Positions 1 to 8,331 of a stretch of 64,000 nt of DNA are shown piece after piece. The DNA lies in the NCBI RefSeq assembly GCF_041927875.1, contig NZ_JBHFHN010000001.1; one strand, written 5' to 3'. Numbering within the stretch: position 1 is the first letter of the stretch; the number at the start of each line of letters is the position of its first letter. The notes beneath the pieces were generated by a model. The model did not search any database. It was not told the DNA's origin and saw only the letters and a program-made list of their open reading frames with translations. A program made the position numbers and the translations under genes. Origin of the DNA: Paracoccus sp041927875 (GTDB taxonomy: Bacteria; Pseudomonadota; Alphaproteobacteria; Rhodobacterales; Rhodobacteraceae).

Positions 1-1
1 C

Positions 2-67
2 GACCGATGCCCGAAGGTCTTCCTCTCCGCCGTCGCACTCGCCGCAACCGTCATGTTCTGGCTATGA
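2..67 (+). mobile_element. C-terminal end of an IS5-type transposase (cut by the window edge)
   Basis: The second frame reads DRCPKVFLSAVALAATVMFWL followed by TGA, split here as DRCPKVFLSA and VALAATVMFWL. A short hydrophobic ending of this form, after an RYDR-type stretch, is typical of DDE transposases of the IS5 superfamily (IS427/IS1031 groups). Only 21 residues are visible, so the identification rests on pattern recognition. The insertion lies left of the window and its terminal repeat is probably just downstream. Intactness cannot be judged. Confidence 0.55.
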
Positions 68-186
68 AACGAGAACGAGTCCTGACCCTAGGCAGATCGG
101 TTGTCCATCTGCGCCTTACGGTAGGACTTTGCCTGCTCGCCGCTGAAATCATGCCACTGGCACGATGTCCGGGCGCGCCCCCCCCC
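68..186. other. Putative IS end and junction with the rbsD 3' flank
   Basis: After the transposase stop comes GAGTCCTGACCC followed by TAG, which looks like an IS5-type terminal repeat and target duplication, but the other end is outside the window. On the minus strand, beyond the rbsD stop, one frame stays open through HDFSGEQAKSYRKAQMDNRSA (21 residues, shown as HDFSGEQAKSY and RKAQMDNRSA). It stops exactly at the presumed IS end, so it could be the remnant of a gene interrupted by the insertion. A run of ten C residues (178-187) abuts the rbsD stop. Confidence 0.3.
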
Positions 187-564
187 CTAAAACACCACCC
201 CCGCCCACAGCGCCACATTGGCAAAGGGCGTGCATTCCCCCGTCCGCACCACCACCCGCGCCGCGCGGCTGGCCTCTTTGAAATTCGCATGGCTGATCCG
301 CGCGCAGGGCAGGCGGGTGGAGAACTCGGCGGCCAGATCCTCGGCGGCTTCCTCGGCAATCGCTGCGCGCTCGACCTGAAGTTCCGACAGCACCGCGTCC
401 AGCACGTCAAACACCCCCGGTACGCCGCGTGTCACCGCCAGGTCGATCACCGGCACGCCGGGCGGCACAGGCAGCCCCGCGTCACCGATCACCAGCAGAT
501 CGCCATGCCCCATCGACGCGATTACGCGCGACAGTTCGGCATTCAGAAGGGCAGTCTTCTTCAT
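187..564 (-). CDS. rbsD: D-ribose pyranase RbsD
   Basis: Interconverts the pyranose forms of D-ribose (and related sugars), normally beside a ribose-type ABC transporter and ribokinase. The 125-residue product begins MKKTALLNAELSRVI and has the family blocks GHGDLLVIGDAGLPVP (residues 19-34) and RTGECTPFANVALWAGVVF at the C-terminus, close to Escherichia coli RbsD (139 aa). The start is the ATG at 564; an upstream in-frame extension would run through a palindromic operator and is unlikely. No transporter or kinase is visible; these may have lain to the left, where an IS end is seen. RbsD/FucU relatives overlap, so L-fucose mutarotase activity is possible. Confidence 0.88.
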   Translation of the reverse strand: MKKTALLNAELSRVIASMGHGDLLVIGDAGLPVPPGVPVIDLAVTRGVPGVFDVLDAVLSELQVERAAIAEEAAEDLAAEFSTRLPCARISHANFKEASRAARVVVRTGECTPFANVALWAGVVF

Positions 565-580
565 CGGGTCAGCTCCGGTC

Positions 581-600
581 CGTATCACGCGCGTGATACG
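581..600. promoter_or_regulatory. Perfect 20-bp palindrome, probable repressor operator of rbsD
   Basis: CGTATCACGCGCGTGATACG is a perfect inverted repeat 17 bases upstream of the rbsD start, in the divergent region shared with the flavoprotein gene. The even symmetry around a central CG step is what LacI-family sugar repressors bind, and rbs operons are commonly LacI-regulated. The regulator is not in the window, so the family assignment is inference. Confidence 0.6.
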
Positions 601-713
601 CAAAATATACGCCGAAGATACACGGCGGATACGGCGAAATTGCGGCTTCCGCAGCGTCATCTGCAACGGCGCACGCGGCCGTGCTAGGCTGGCTGAAAGG
701 TGCGGAGGGGGTC

Positions 714-1838
714 ATGCAAACCATCATCATCGGGGCTTCGGCAGCGGGTCTGGCAGCGGCGAAATGCCTTTCGGATCAGGGGATTAAGGCTGATCTTCTG
801 GAGGCCAGCGACACCATCGGCCTGCGCTGGCAAAACCATTATCGGCGCCTGCATCTGCATACGCCGAAATCGCGCTCGGCCTTGCCGGGCCTCGCCTTCC
901 CGCGGTCCGCCCCGCGCTACCCCTCGCGGCAGGATGTCGTTGATTACATTCAGGAATATGCGCGCCATTTCAACCTGCGCCCGACCTTCAACACGCCGGT
1001 CAACCGCGTTGCGCCGACGATGGATGGCTGGCAGCTCGACACCCCCGAGGGCGCGCGCCACGCCCGCCACGTGATCCTGGCAACCGGTTATAACAACCTC
1101 CCGCATCTACCTGACAAACCTGGACTTTCCAGTTTTCCGGGGCGCGTGCTTCACGCCGCTGACTATCGCAGCGGCGCAGCGTTTTCGGGCCAAAAGGTGC
1201 TGGTCGTCGGTTTTGGGAACTCGGGCTGCGAAATCGCCATCGACTTGCATGAACAGGGCGCCCGTCCCTCGATCTCGGTGCGCGGGCCTGTCAACGTCGT
1301 GCCGCGCGACCTGTTCGGCATCCCGATCCTGGCCCTGGGTGAGGTGCTTCGGCATGTGCCGCGTCTGGCAGACCGCCTGAATGCACCGCTTATGCGATTG
1401 ATATTGGGGGATATTCGCACGCTTGGCCTGCAACCCTTGACCTATGGTCCGATGCAGCAGATCGCGCGCGGTCAGATCCCCCTGCTGGATATCGGCACCC
1501 TGCGCCTGATGCGTGAGGGGGCGATCACGCGCCAAGCCGGCATCGCCCGGATCGAGGGTCCGCGCGTGATCTTTGATGACGGGCGCAGCGATGATTTCGA
1601 TGCCATCGTTTTCGCGACGGGTTATCGCCATGGGCTAGAACAGCTTCTGGCCCTTCCGGATGACGAAAAAGAGCGCCGGATCAATGAATTGCGCATGCCG
1701 ATCGGCCAGCGTCAGATTGATGGGACGGCCGGTTTGCACATTATCGGCGGCTATCTGAGCCCCCGCGGAATGCTGTATGAAATCGGCCATGAGGCGCGCC
1801 ATATCGCCAGACGCATTGCGGATTCGATGAAAACGTAA
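714..1838 (+). CDS. Flavin-containing monooxygenase-like NAD(P)/FAD oxidoreductase
   Basis: A 374-residue class B flavoprotein monooxygenase-like protein. The N-terminal FAD fold reads IIGASAAG (residues 5-12; the second Gly of GxGxxG is Ser). The diagnostic motif FPGRVLHAADY (141-151) fits FxGxxxHxxxY, the second dinucleotide fold is VVGFGNSGCE (164-173), and ATGYR (301-305) is the late FMO signature. Length fits short bacterial or YUCCA-like enzymes. The ATG at 714 follows a good ribosome site (GGAGGGGG); a GTG 33 bases upstream lacks one. It is divergent from rbsD and followed by an unrelated lipoprotein gene. Substrate unknown; an FMO-like thioredoxin-reductase relative is the alternative. 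Confidence 0.75.
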   Translation: MQTIIIGASAAGLAAAKCLSDQGIKADLLEASDTIGLRWQNHYRRLHLHTPKSRSALPGLAFPRSAPRYPSRQDVVDYIQEYARHFNLRPTFNTPVNRVAPTMDGWQLDTPEGARHARHVILATGYNNLPHLPDKPGLSSFPGRVLHAADYRSGAAFSGQKVLVVGFGNSGCEIAIDLHEQGARPSISVRGPVNVVPRDLFGIPILALGEVLRHVPRLADRLNAPLMRLILGDIRTLGLQPLTYGPMQQIARGQIPLLDIGTLRLMREGAITRQAGIARIEGPRVIFDDGRSDDFDAIVFATGYRHGLEQLLALPDDEKERRINELRMPIGQRQIDGTAGLHIIGGYLSPRGMLYEIGHEARHIARRIADSMKT

Positions 1839-1872
1839 CGGATTCTTAAGTTTTGTCTGTCACGAAGGGGCC

Positions 1873-2172
1873 ATGAAAACGATTCTCTTGCCCCTTATCC
1901 TGCTCTTGGCCGCCTGTGCCTCACCCGCGCCGCAGTTTTTCGGGGCGTTGCGCCACGATCTGACGGTGGGCGGGATCGGCTTCACCGTCTTTGAAAAGGA
2001 CGACCGGGTGGAGGTGATCCGCCACGGCTATCTGCCGCGTGCCGCGCGCGACCGGGTGCCAGGTCTGATGCGTCAGGCGGTCGAGCAAGCGACCGGGTGC
2101 CGATTACGGGGCGATCTGGTGACAAAATTGCCAGGCGACACGGGTGAGGCGCGCGGCCGCATCGACTGTTAA
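1873..2172 (+). CDS. Small lipoprotein of unknown function
   Basis: A 99-residue protein with a signal peptide ending in a lipobox: MKTILLPLILLLAAC puts the lipidated Cys at residue 15. After cleavage about 84 residues would sit in the periplasm, anchored to a membrane. The mature part has a small alpha/beta-looking core with two further Cys residues (in ATGCRLRG and at the C-terminal IDC) that could form a disulfide. I do not recognise a family. It follows the flavoprotein gene by 34 bases with no obvious terminator, so co-transcription is possible. Confidence 0.6.
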   Translation: MKTILLPLILLLAACASPAPQFFGALRHDLTVGGIGFTVFEKDDRVEVIRHGYLPRAARDRVPGLMRQAVEQATGCRLRGDLVTKLPGDTGEARGRIDC

Positions 2173-2244
2173 ATCTGATCTGTATCAAGGACGGCTTGCG
2201 GGCGGCGTGCTTTCACGGTCCGACATGACTGACAGGAGACGCCG

Positions 2245-2451
2245 ATGAACCGCTTGTTTTTTCTGATCCTGACGCTGAGCGCGCCGACCTTGGCAGGCAT
2301 CGGCCTTGTGGTGGCGCTGACAATGAACCGGTTTGACACGATGTCCGTCATCGTGGCCGTGGCCATCGGTGCCCTGCTGGGTATTCCCGCCGCATGGATC
2401 GTCGCCCGCAAGATTGAGGAGAACGACATCGACCTTGACGACGGGCGCTGA
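2245..2451 (+). CDS. Small two-helix membrane protein
   Basis: A 68-residue protein with two hydrophobic segments (about residues 3-26 and 33-53) and an acidic tail (EENDIDLDDG). The start follows a good ribosome site (CAGGAGACGCCG then ATG). Short proteins of this layout occur widely in Rhodobacterales and are often mislabelled CTP synthetase in databases; nothing here supports an enzymatic role. A perfect hairpin begins immediately at its stop codon, consistent with a real transcription unit. Function unknown. Confidence 0.6.
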   Translation: MNRLFFLILTLSAPTLAGIGLVVALTMNRFDTMSVIVAVAIGALLGIPAAWIVARKIEENDIDLDDGR

Positions 2452-2482
2452 GTCGCGCCCCCGACGGGATTTCGGGCGCGAC
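2452..2482 (+). terminator. Hairpin after the small membrane protein gene
   Basis: GTCGCGCCC pairs perfectly with GGGCGCGAC across a 13-base loop, directly after the stop codon. There is only a short TTT further on, so it may stabilise the 3' end rather than terminate efficiently. Confidence 0.5.
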
Positions 2483-4066
2483 AGGCGTTTGCTGTTCGTC
2501 CGTGCGGGCGTCGGGAAAACGCAAGGACGGCGGGACTGGCCGAGGCGAGGGGTGAGCGCGCGCAGATCGTCTTGAATTGGTTGGCGACCTTGCTGATCGT
2601 GCCACGGCTTCTGGTTCTCTGATATGACCCCGGGCGCCATTCGCGTGCGCAGGCGGGCTGAGCAGAAGCCGGTATGCCTTTCATGCCGGGGGCATGGTTG
2701 ACGCACTGATCAAATGCCCGCATTCGGCGCAGCCGATCCGGTTGCATTCGCCGTCGGCGTCCGGCGCCGCGAAGGCTATGAACTGTCGCGGGATGATTTG
2801 GGGCCATGCCCATGATGAGGGGGCAACGCTGGATGCGCTGAAAGAAAGCCAACGGCCAGCAAGCGCGAGCAGCGGGCCATTGGCCGTTGGCGGCCTGCGT
2901 CGGGAAGCCCGTGCGGTCTGACCAGTGGTGACATGGGGCCATGCGCTTTGTGTCGGGTGGTGATGCCCGGTCGGCCGCGCCGCTGGCGTTCATGGTGCGG
3001 TGGAGGCGATGAGCCTCATTGGTCGCCCCTTCGCGCCATGGCGCCTTCGCCAATCCACTTCCCTGCGCCAGCGTTCGCGTTGTGCGATGCGAACATCGAA
3101 GCGATGTCGCGCCCCGCGTTAGACTTGGCACATTCGGCTGCCGCCGGCGTTTGTCGCTGTTGATCCGCCTGCACTGGCCGGCCGCTGCGTCAAAATGCCC
3201 GACCGTTTCGGCCCATTTCCTCAGCGAGATACGCCGCGACGATCGATTTCCGTGGCCTCCGGCGTCCCGCGCAACGGCTCGGGTTACAGGTTGACGCCTG
3301 CCGCAGCCGGTATGGACACCTGTCGGAAGATCACCCGTAAGGGGGCAGCCGCCCGCGTCAAGTGCAGGATAATGAAAGACCACGCGCCTTGCGGCTGGCA
3401 CGATCGGGTCTGATACCATAGCCACCCATACCGCTGGACGTCCACGCGCCTTGCGGGCGGCAGGAATGGTTGGGCATCACGCGCGGGCTTCAGGCTTTGG
3501 TCCTCGACTGAAGGTCAGGCGTTGCGCGTGTCCTGAAGGAGAGGCGGAGTTCCGCTGTGACAGACGGCATCGACGTCGACGCGCAGTCCTGGTGTCGGCT
3601 GCGCCTGGCTGGGGAAACACGCTGGTTTCACCGTGGTCTTGGGTGTGCCAACCTTCATCCCTTGGGTGTCAATCGCCGGGGCTGCCCTGCGGACGGGCGC
3701 GCTTCATGATGCGGATGACCTCGCCCTGACGCGACCGCGGCGAAGTGGCGGGCCTGGGGGCCGCGACGGTTCGGCCCTTGCTCGGACCCCGGGCGGGCCT
3801 TTGGCGTGCGGCAGATCGCTCCTGCGGTCGGTCAGACTACCGCGTCTCCATCGTGATACGGTCGTGCGGGTAGCCGGGGACGATGCTGGGCCAGGGACGT
3901 CACCGGCAGCAGGCCGTTGGGCGAGATCGCCGCCGCCGCTGACAGCCGCGTCACAGGCTGCACGACAACATGCCTGCTGCGCCCGCACTCGGCCTTCCGC
4001 GTTTCACGCGGCCGTCGTCCGCTGCGCGTGCCAAACCGATGGGCGTTGCCGCGCCGGTGTCCTGGG
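2483..4066. other. About 1.6 kb without a recognisable gene, probably decayed DNA
   Basis: All frames in this interval are either interrupted or give arginine/proline-rich translations without domains, ribosome sites or the third-position GC pattern of neighbouring genes. A long open frame on the minus strand also crosses the preceding small gene and is a GC-rich artefact. No tRNA T-loop (GGTTCRA) or rRNA sequence was seen. With an IS end nearby, the interval may be the remains of lost or transposed genes, but I could not identify a parent protein. The only internal order is a short direct repeat. Confidence 0.5.
3380..3462. repeat. Short direct repeat, two copies 62 bp apart
   Basis: CCACGCGCCTTGCGG occurs at 3380 and 3442, and the match continues with small differences for about 21 bases (CTGGCA versus GCGGCA). 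It lies inside the gene-poor interval and has no clear function; it could be a trace of an old duplication or element end. Confidence 0.35.
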
Positions 4067-4831
4067 TCAGGACAGAAAGCTGGCCACGGCGGCCTCGACC
4101 TGGCGCGGGCGTTCGGCATGCAGCCAGTGGCCCGCGCCATCGATCTGCGTGATCTGCGCCTGTGGAAAAAGCCCCCGGATGTCGTGATGATGCGACGGCT
4201 GGATGTAATCCGAGGTTTCGCCGTCCAGAAACAGCGCCGGGCCGTCGAACTGTCCGGCGGGATCGGGCCAGCCGACCAGCCTGTCCATCTGATCGCGCAG
4301 CGCCGCCAGATTGAACCGCCAGCGCGCGGGGTTGGCGGACATGTCCAGCGATTGCAGCAGAAAGGCGCGGACGCCGGGATCCTCGATCCTGGCGGACAGG
4401 CGGCGGTCGGCCTCGGATCGCAGGGTCAGGTCGTGGCGATCCAAATCCTCCATCGCGTCGATCAGGCCGTTCTGGCTGTGGCCATAGGCGACCGGCGCGA
4501 TGTCGGCAACGACCAGCCGGGCCACCTTTTCGGGGTGGGTCAGCGCCAGCATCATCGCCGCCTTGCCGCCCATGGAATGCCCAAAGACATGGGCGCGACC
4601 GCCCAGATCGTCGATCACGCCGGCCAGATCGCCCGCCAGTGCGGCATAGCCGTGGTCATCCGACCAGGGGCTGTCACCATGGTTGCGCATGTCGACGCTG
4701 ATGACGCGCCGATCCCGCGCAAGGTGGCGCGCCAGGGCGCCCAGATTACGCCCCGAGCCGAACAGCCCATGCGCCATGACCAATGGAATAGCCGCGTCCG
4801 GGCCGTCGAAGGATGTGATCGCCAGTTTCAT
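4067..4831 (-). CDS. Alpha/beta-fold hydrolase, YbfF-like esterase
   Basis: A 254-residue cytoplasmic serine hydrolase. HGLFGSGRN (residues 21-29) forms the oxyanion loop, GHSMGG (84-89) the nucleophile elbow with Ser86, and GAGHWLHAE (from 232) supplies the catalytic His. The HGLFGS signature and the length match YbfF/ABHD11-type acyl-CoA and short-ester hydrolases. The start MKLAITSFDG is the only sensible ATG. It lies between the gene-poor region and a divergent membrane-anchored protein gene. The exact substrate cannot be told from sequence. Confidence 0.8.
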   Translation of the reverse strand: MKLAITSFDGPDAAIPLVMAHGLFGSGRNLGALARHLARDRRVISVDMRNHGDSPWSDDHGYAALAGDLAGVIDDLGGRAHVFGHSMGGKAAMMLALTHPEKVARLVVADIAPVAYGHSQNGLIDAMEDLDRHDLTLRSEADRRLSARIEDPGVRAFLLQSLDMSANPARWRFNLAALRDQMDRLVGWPDPAGQFDGPALFLDGETSDYIQPSHHHDIRGLFPQAQITQIDGAGHWLHAERPRQVEAAVASFLS

Positions 4832-4924
4832 GCGGCGATGCTACCCGCCCGCGCCCGCCGGCGCCAGAGGCCGTTGCGCGCCGTCCGCGCCCGGCCTAAC
4901 CTGCCCGTAGAAAGGCGGTGCGCG

Positions 4925-5305
4925 ATGATGCCGGGGGATGAGATCGCGGCGATGGCCGAACGGGTGCGCGGGTTGATGCGCAAGCGTCTGGGGGCGCGCG
5001 GCGATACGCTGGCGCAGGCCGTGGCGCGGCGCGGTGCGGCGCTGCCGCGCAAGCTGCGCCCCGCCGCCAGGACGCTGGCCGAAGCCGAGGCGATCGCCGC
5101 CGCCCCCCGCCTTGCGCGTCAGGCCGATCTGGCCGCCCTGCGTCGGCATGAGGCCGCGCTGATCGCCCACCTCTCACCCTTGGGGCGGCGTGGCCGCGTC
5201 CTGTCCGCCGTGCGAAGCTGGGCGGCGGCCGTCGTGCTGGGGCTGGTGGTTCTGGCGGGGGCCGTGCTGTGGGTCATGGCGCAGCGCGGCCTGATCGGCC
5301 CATGA
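4925..5305 (+). CDS. Conserved hypothetical protein with a C-terminal membrane anchor
   Basis: A 126-residue protein whose first ~95 residues are Ala/Arg-rich and predicted helical (many leucines and alanines in amphipathic spacing). It ends in one transmembrane segment (AAVVLGLVVLAGAVLWVMA, about residues 100-118) and a short tail. The topology suggests a tail-anchored inner-membrane protein with a cytoplasmic helical domain. Two adjacent ATGs (4925 and 4928) follow an AAAGG ribosome site. The 3' end overlaps the convergent DUF817 frame by 132 bases. Similar proteins occur in Rhodobacteraceae; no function is known to me. Confidence 0.55.
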   Translation: MMPGDEIAAMAERVRGLMRKRLGARGDTLAQAVARRGAALPRKLRPAARTLAEAEAIAAAPRLARQADLAALRRHEAALIAHLSPLGRRGRVLSAVRSWAAAVVLGLVVLAGAVLWVMAQRGLIGP

Positions 5306-6178
5306 CCGGGCGCGCCGGTCCAGTGCCGTGCGGCTGACCAGGGTCACGGTGACGAAGCTGACATGAAGCAACAGATACCACGACCCGATCTTGGCAAGGC
5401 TGACGCTCTCCAGTGTTCGTTGCCCTGCGTAAAGCCAGGTGCCGGTCAGGGTGCCGATGTTTTCGGCAAGCCAAAGGAAGAGGTTGGTCAGAAAGGCCGC
5501 GACCGGCAGCGGCATCCAATAGCGCCGCCCCAGCGTGAACCAGATCCGGGTGCGCCCGAACATCAGCATCGTGGCTGCGAATAACCCCAGACGGATCTCG
5601 GGCAGATAATGATGGGCGAAGAAATTGACATAGATTGCGCCCGCCAGCACCACCGTCAGCCAGAACGGGGGATAGGGGGCAAAGCGCATGTCGAAAATGC
5701 GGATCACGCGGGCGATATAGCTGCCGACCGCCGCGCACATGAAGCCCGAAAACGGCGGCACCCCCATGATCTTGAACAGCCCCGGCTCGGGGTAGGCCCA
5801 TGACCCGGCGCCGACCTTGAACCATTCCATTGCCGTGCCGGTCAGGTGGAACGGCAGGATCACCCGCGCCTCGGTCCAGGTTTCCAGGCGCAAAGTCAGA
5901 AACGCCGCCTGAACGACAAGGGCAAAGGCGAACAGCGCGTCATAGCGCGCCACCGGCAAGTCCGGCTGCCAGATGGCGCGGCTGATCAGGATGGCGGCCA
6001 GCATCAGCGCGCCGAACAGGCAAGCCCAAGCCTGCTTCAGCACGAACATCACCAGTGCGGCGGCCCAGAATGGCAGCGCGGCCCGAACGCCATCACTCAG
6101 ATGCCGTTCCAGACCGCGCGCGCTGCGGGGGGGCCGCGCCTGTCTTACATCCCCTGATACAGCGGGAAGCGTTCGCAC
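5174..6178 (-). CDS. DUF817 integral membrane protein (YoaT-like)
   Basis: A multi-pass inner-membrane protein of the DUF817 family. Landmarks are LKQAWACLFGALMLAAIL early on, then FHLTGTAMEWFKVGAGSW and PPFSGFMCAAVGSY, followed by about eight hydrophobic segments. The frame has no ATG before the first helix, so a GTG at 6178 inside the end of glyA is the likely start (34-base overlap). The last ~50 residues are polar, low in complexity and antisense to the neighbouring gene, so they are probably a run-through tail. Co-transcription with glyA is likely. Function of the family is unknown. Confidence 0.7.
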   Translation of the reverse strand: MRTLPAVSGDVRQARPPRSARGLERHLSDGVRAALPFWAAALVMFVLKQAWACLFGALMLAAILISRAIWQPDLPVARYDALFAFALVVQAAFLTLRLETWTEARVILPFHLTGTAMEWFKVGAGSWAYPEPGLFKIMGVPPFSGFMCAAVGSYIARVIRIFDMRFAPYPPFWLTVVLAGAIYVNFFAHHYLPEIRLGLFAATMLMFGRTRIWFTLGRRYWMPLPVAAFLTNLFLWLAENIGTLTGTWLYAGQRTLESVSLAKIGSWYLLLHVSFVTVTLVSRTALDRRARSWADQAALRHDPQHGPRQNHQPQHDGRRPASHGGQDAATPPQG

Positions 6179-7431
6179 AAGGCCTCGACCTCGGCTTTCA
6201 CCTTGGCCTCGACGGCGGTATTGCCCTCATCGCCGTTGGCGGCAAGGCCGTCGACGACCTCGACGATCCAGCGGGCGATCTGGCGGAACTCGGCCTCGGC
6301 AAAGCCGCGCGTGGTGCCGGCGGGCGCGCCCAGACGGATGCCCGAGGTCACGAACGGCTTTTCCGGGTCGAACGGCACGCCGTTCTTGTTGCAGGTGATA
6401 TGGGCGCGGCCAAGCGCGGCCTCGGCGGCCTTGCCGGTCACCTTTTTCGGGCGCAAGTCGGCCAGGCACAGGTGGTTGTCTGTGCCGCCCGACACGATGT
6501 CGATGCCGCCCTTCATCAGCTCATCGGCCATGGCCTGCGCGTTCTTCACCACCTGGGCGGCGTAGTCCTTGAACGAAGGGTCCAGCGCCTCGGCAAAGGC
6601 GACGGCCTTGGCGGCGATCACATGCATCAGCGGGCCGCCTTGCAGCCCCGGAAACACCGCCGAGTTGATCTTTTTGGCGATGTCCTCGTGGTTGGTCAGG
6701 ATCATGCCGCCGCGCGGGCCGCGAAGCGATTTGTGGGTGGTGGTGGTCACCACATGCGCATGGGGCAGGGGCGAGGGATGCGCACCGCCCGCCACCAGAC
6801 CGGCGATATGGGCCATGTCGACCATCAGATACGCGCCCACCTCATCGGCGATGTCGCGGAAGGCGGCCCAATCCCAGACGCGGCTGTAAGCGGTGCCACC
6901 GGCCACTATCAGCTTGGGCTTGTGTTCGCGGGCCTTGGCGCGGATGTCGTCCATATCCAGCAACTGATCCTGCTGGCGCACGCCATAGCTGACGACGTTG
7001 AACCATTTGCCCGACATGTTCACCGGGCTACCATGGGTCAGGTGCCCGCCCGAGTTCAGGTCAAGCCCCATGAAGGTATCGCCCGGCTGCAACAGCGCCA
7101 GAAACACCGCCTGGTTCATCTGGCTGCCCGAGTTGGGCTGCACGTTGGCGAAACCGGCGCCGAACAGTTCCTTGGCGCGTTCAATGGCCAGGGTTTCCGC
7201 GATGTCGACATATTGGCAGCCGCCGTAATAGCGCTTGCCCGGATAGCCCTCGGCATATTTGTTGGTCAGCACCGATCCCTGCGCTTCAAGCACCGCTTTC
7301 GACACGATGTTTTCGCTGGCGATCAGCTCGATTTCGTGGCGCTGGCGGCCCAGCTCCTTGCGGATGGCATCGAAGATCTCGGCGTCGCGGGTGGCAAGGT
7401 CTTCGGTGAAGAAGCCGGCATCACGGGTCAT
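6145..7431 (-). CDS. glyA: Serine hydroxymethyltransferase
   Basis: A PLP enzyme converting serine and tetrahydrofolate to glycine and 5,10-methylene-THF, the main one-carbon source. The 428 residues match the family length. Conserved blocks are NKYAEGYPGKRYYGGC (57-72), the aspartate motif MVDMAHIAGLV (203-213), and TTTTHKSLRGPRGG with PLP Lys234. The start was set at MTRDAGFF because GAGGAGAG lies seven bases upstream; a longer frame lacks a ribosome site. The DUF817 gene overlaps its 3' end and is probably translated from the same mRNA. Confidence 0.97.
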   Translation of the reverse strand: MTRDAGFFTEDLATRDAEIFDAIRKELGRQRHEIELIASENIVSKAVLEAQGSVLTNKYAEGYPGKRYYGGCQYVDIAETLAIERAKELFGAGFANVQPNSGSQMNQAVFLALLQPGDTFMGLDLNSGGHLTHGSPVNMSGKWFNVVSYGVRQQDQLLDMDDIRAKAREHKPKLIVAGGTAYSRVWDWAAFRDIADEVGAYLMVDMAHIAGLVAGGAHPSPLPHAHVVTTTTHKSLRGPRGGMILTNHEDIAKKINSAVFPGLQGGPLMHVIAAKAVAFAEALDPSFKDYAAQVVKNAQAMADELMKGGIDIVSGGTDNHLCLADLRPKKVTGKAAEAALGRAHITCNKNGVPFDPEKPFVTSGIRLGAPAGTTRGFAEAEFRQIARWIVEVVDGLAANGDEGNTAVEAKVKAEVEALCERFPLYQGM

Positions 7432-7581
7432 CTGTCTCTCCTCGGGCTGATGGCGTGGCTTCATTTAGCAGGGGCGGGGCGGTGCGGAAAGCGCGGAATC
7501 CGACGCAGGGGCGCGTGGACGCGGCGCGCTTGCCCTTTGCCGGACGCTTGGGCAAGACTGGCGCCAACACCGGGGGGCATC

Positions 7582-8331
7582 ATGCGCATCCATTTCACCG
7601 CATCGCGCGCCGAGGCCGCGCAAGAGGCCCTGTCCGATCTGGGCACGCGCTATGGCCAGCATCCCCGCGCGCAGGCCGACGTGATCGTGGCTTTGGGCGG
7701 TGACGGGCTGATGTTGCAGACCCTGCACGATCAGTCGGGGCTGCCGGTTTACGGGATGAATCGCGGCTCGGTCGGGTTTCTGATGAACGAATATGCCGAA
7801 GATGGGCTGCTGGACCGCATCAACGCCGCCGAACAGGCGATCATCAATCCGCTGGCGATGCGGGCGGGCAGCGCGGCGGGCGGCGATTATCGCGGGCTGG
7901 CGATCAACGAAGTGTCGATCCTGCGCGCCGGACCGCAGGCGGCCAAGCTGCGGATCTCGGTCAACGGCCGGGTGCGGATGGAGGAGTTGATCTGCGACGG
8001 CGTCCTGCTCTCGACCCCAGCCGGATCGACCGCCTACAACTATTCCGCCCATGGCCCGATCCTGCCCATCGGCTCCGAGGTGCTGGCGCTGACCCCGATC
8101 GCGGCCTTTCGCCCGCGTCGCTGGCGGGGCGCGATCCTGCCCAAGGGTGCGGTGGTGCGCTTTGACGTGCTGGAGGCCGACAAGCGCCCGGTGATGGCCG
8201 ATGCCGATTCGCGCGGCTTGCGCGATGTCGATTGGGTCGAGGTACGATCGGAACCCGCCGTCAGCCACCGCATCCTGTTCGACCCCGGCCACGGGCTTGA
8301 GGAACGGCTGATGCGGGAACAATTCGTCTAG
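7582..8331 (+). CDS. nadK: NAD kinase
   Basis: Phosphorylates NAD to NADP in the cytoplasm. The 249-residue product has the catalytic GGDG (39-42), the NE pair (109-110) and the glycine-rich TPAGSTAYNYSAHGP (145-159) that binds ATP and NAD. Length fits the short bacterial form (about 250-290 aa). The start ATG lies just after a GGGGGG stretch acting as the ribosome site. It is divergent from glyA, and its stop codon overlaps that of the convergent MATE transporter gene by four bases. Confidence 0.95.
   Translation: MRIHFTASRAEAAQEALSDLGTRYGQHPRAQADVIVALGGDGLMLQTLHDQSGLPVYGMNRGSVGFLMNEYAEDGLLDRINAAEQAIINPLAMRAGSAAGGDYRGLAINEVSILRAGPQAAKLRISVNGRVRMEELICDGVLLSTPAGSTAYNYSAHGPILPIGSEVLALTPIAAFRPRRWRGAILPKGAVVRFDVLEADKRPVMADADSRGLRDVDWVEVRSEPAVSHRILFDPGHGLEERLMREQFV

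Noticed and set aside
2169..3425. A 418-codon minus-strand frame in the gene-poor interval
   Set aside because: It crosses the real 68-residue gene, is Arg/Pro/Ser-rich and has no recognisable family; most likely chance openness.
6055..7581. Upstream extension of the nadK reading frame by over 500 codons
   Set aside because: It is antisense to glyA; NAD kinase begins at the ATG with a purine-rich ribosome site at 7582.
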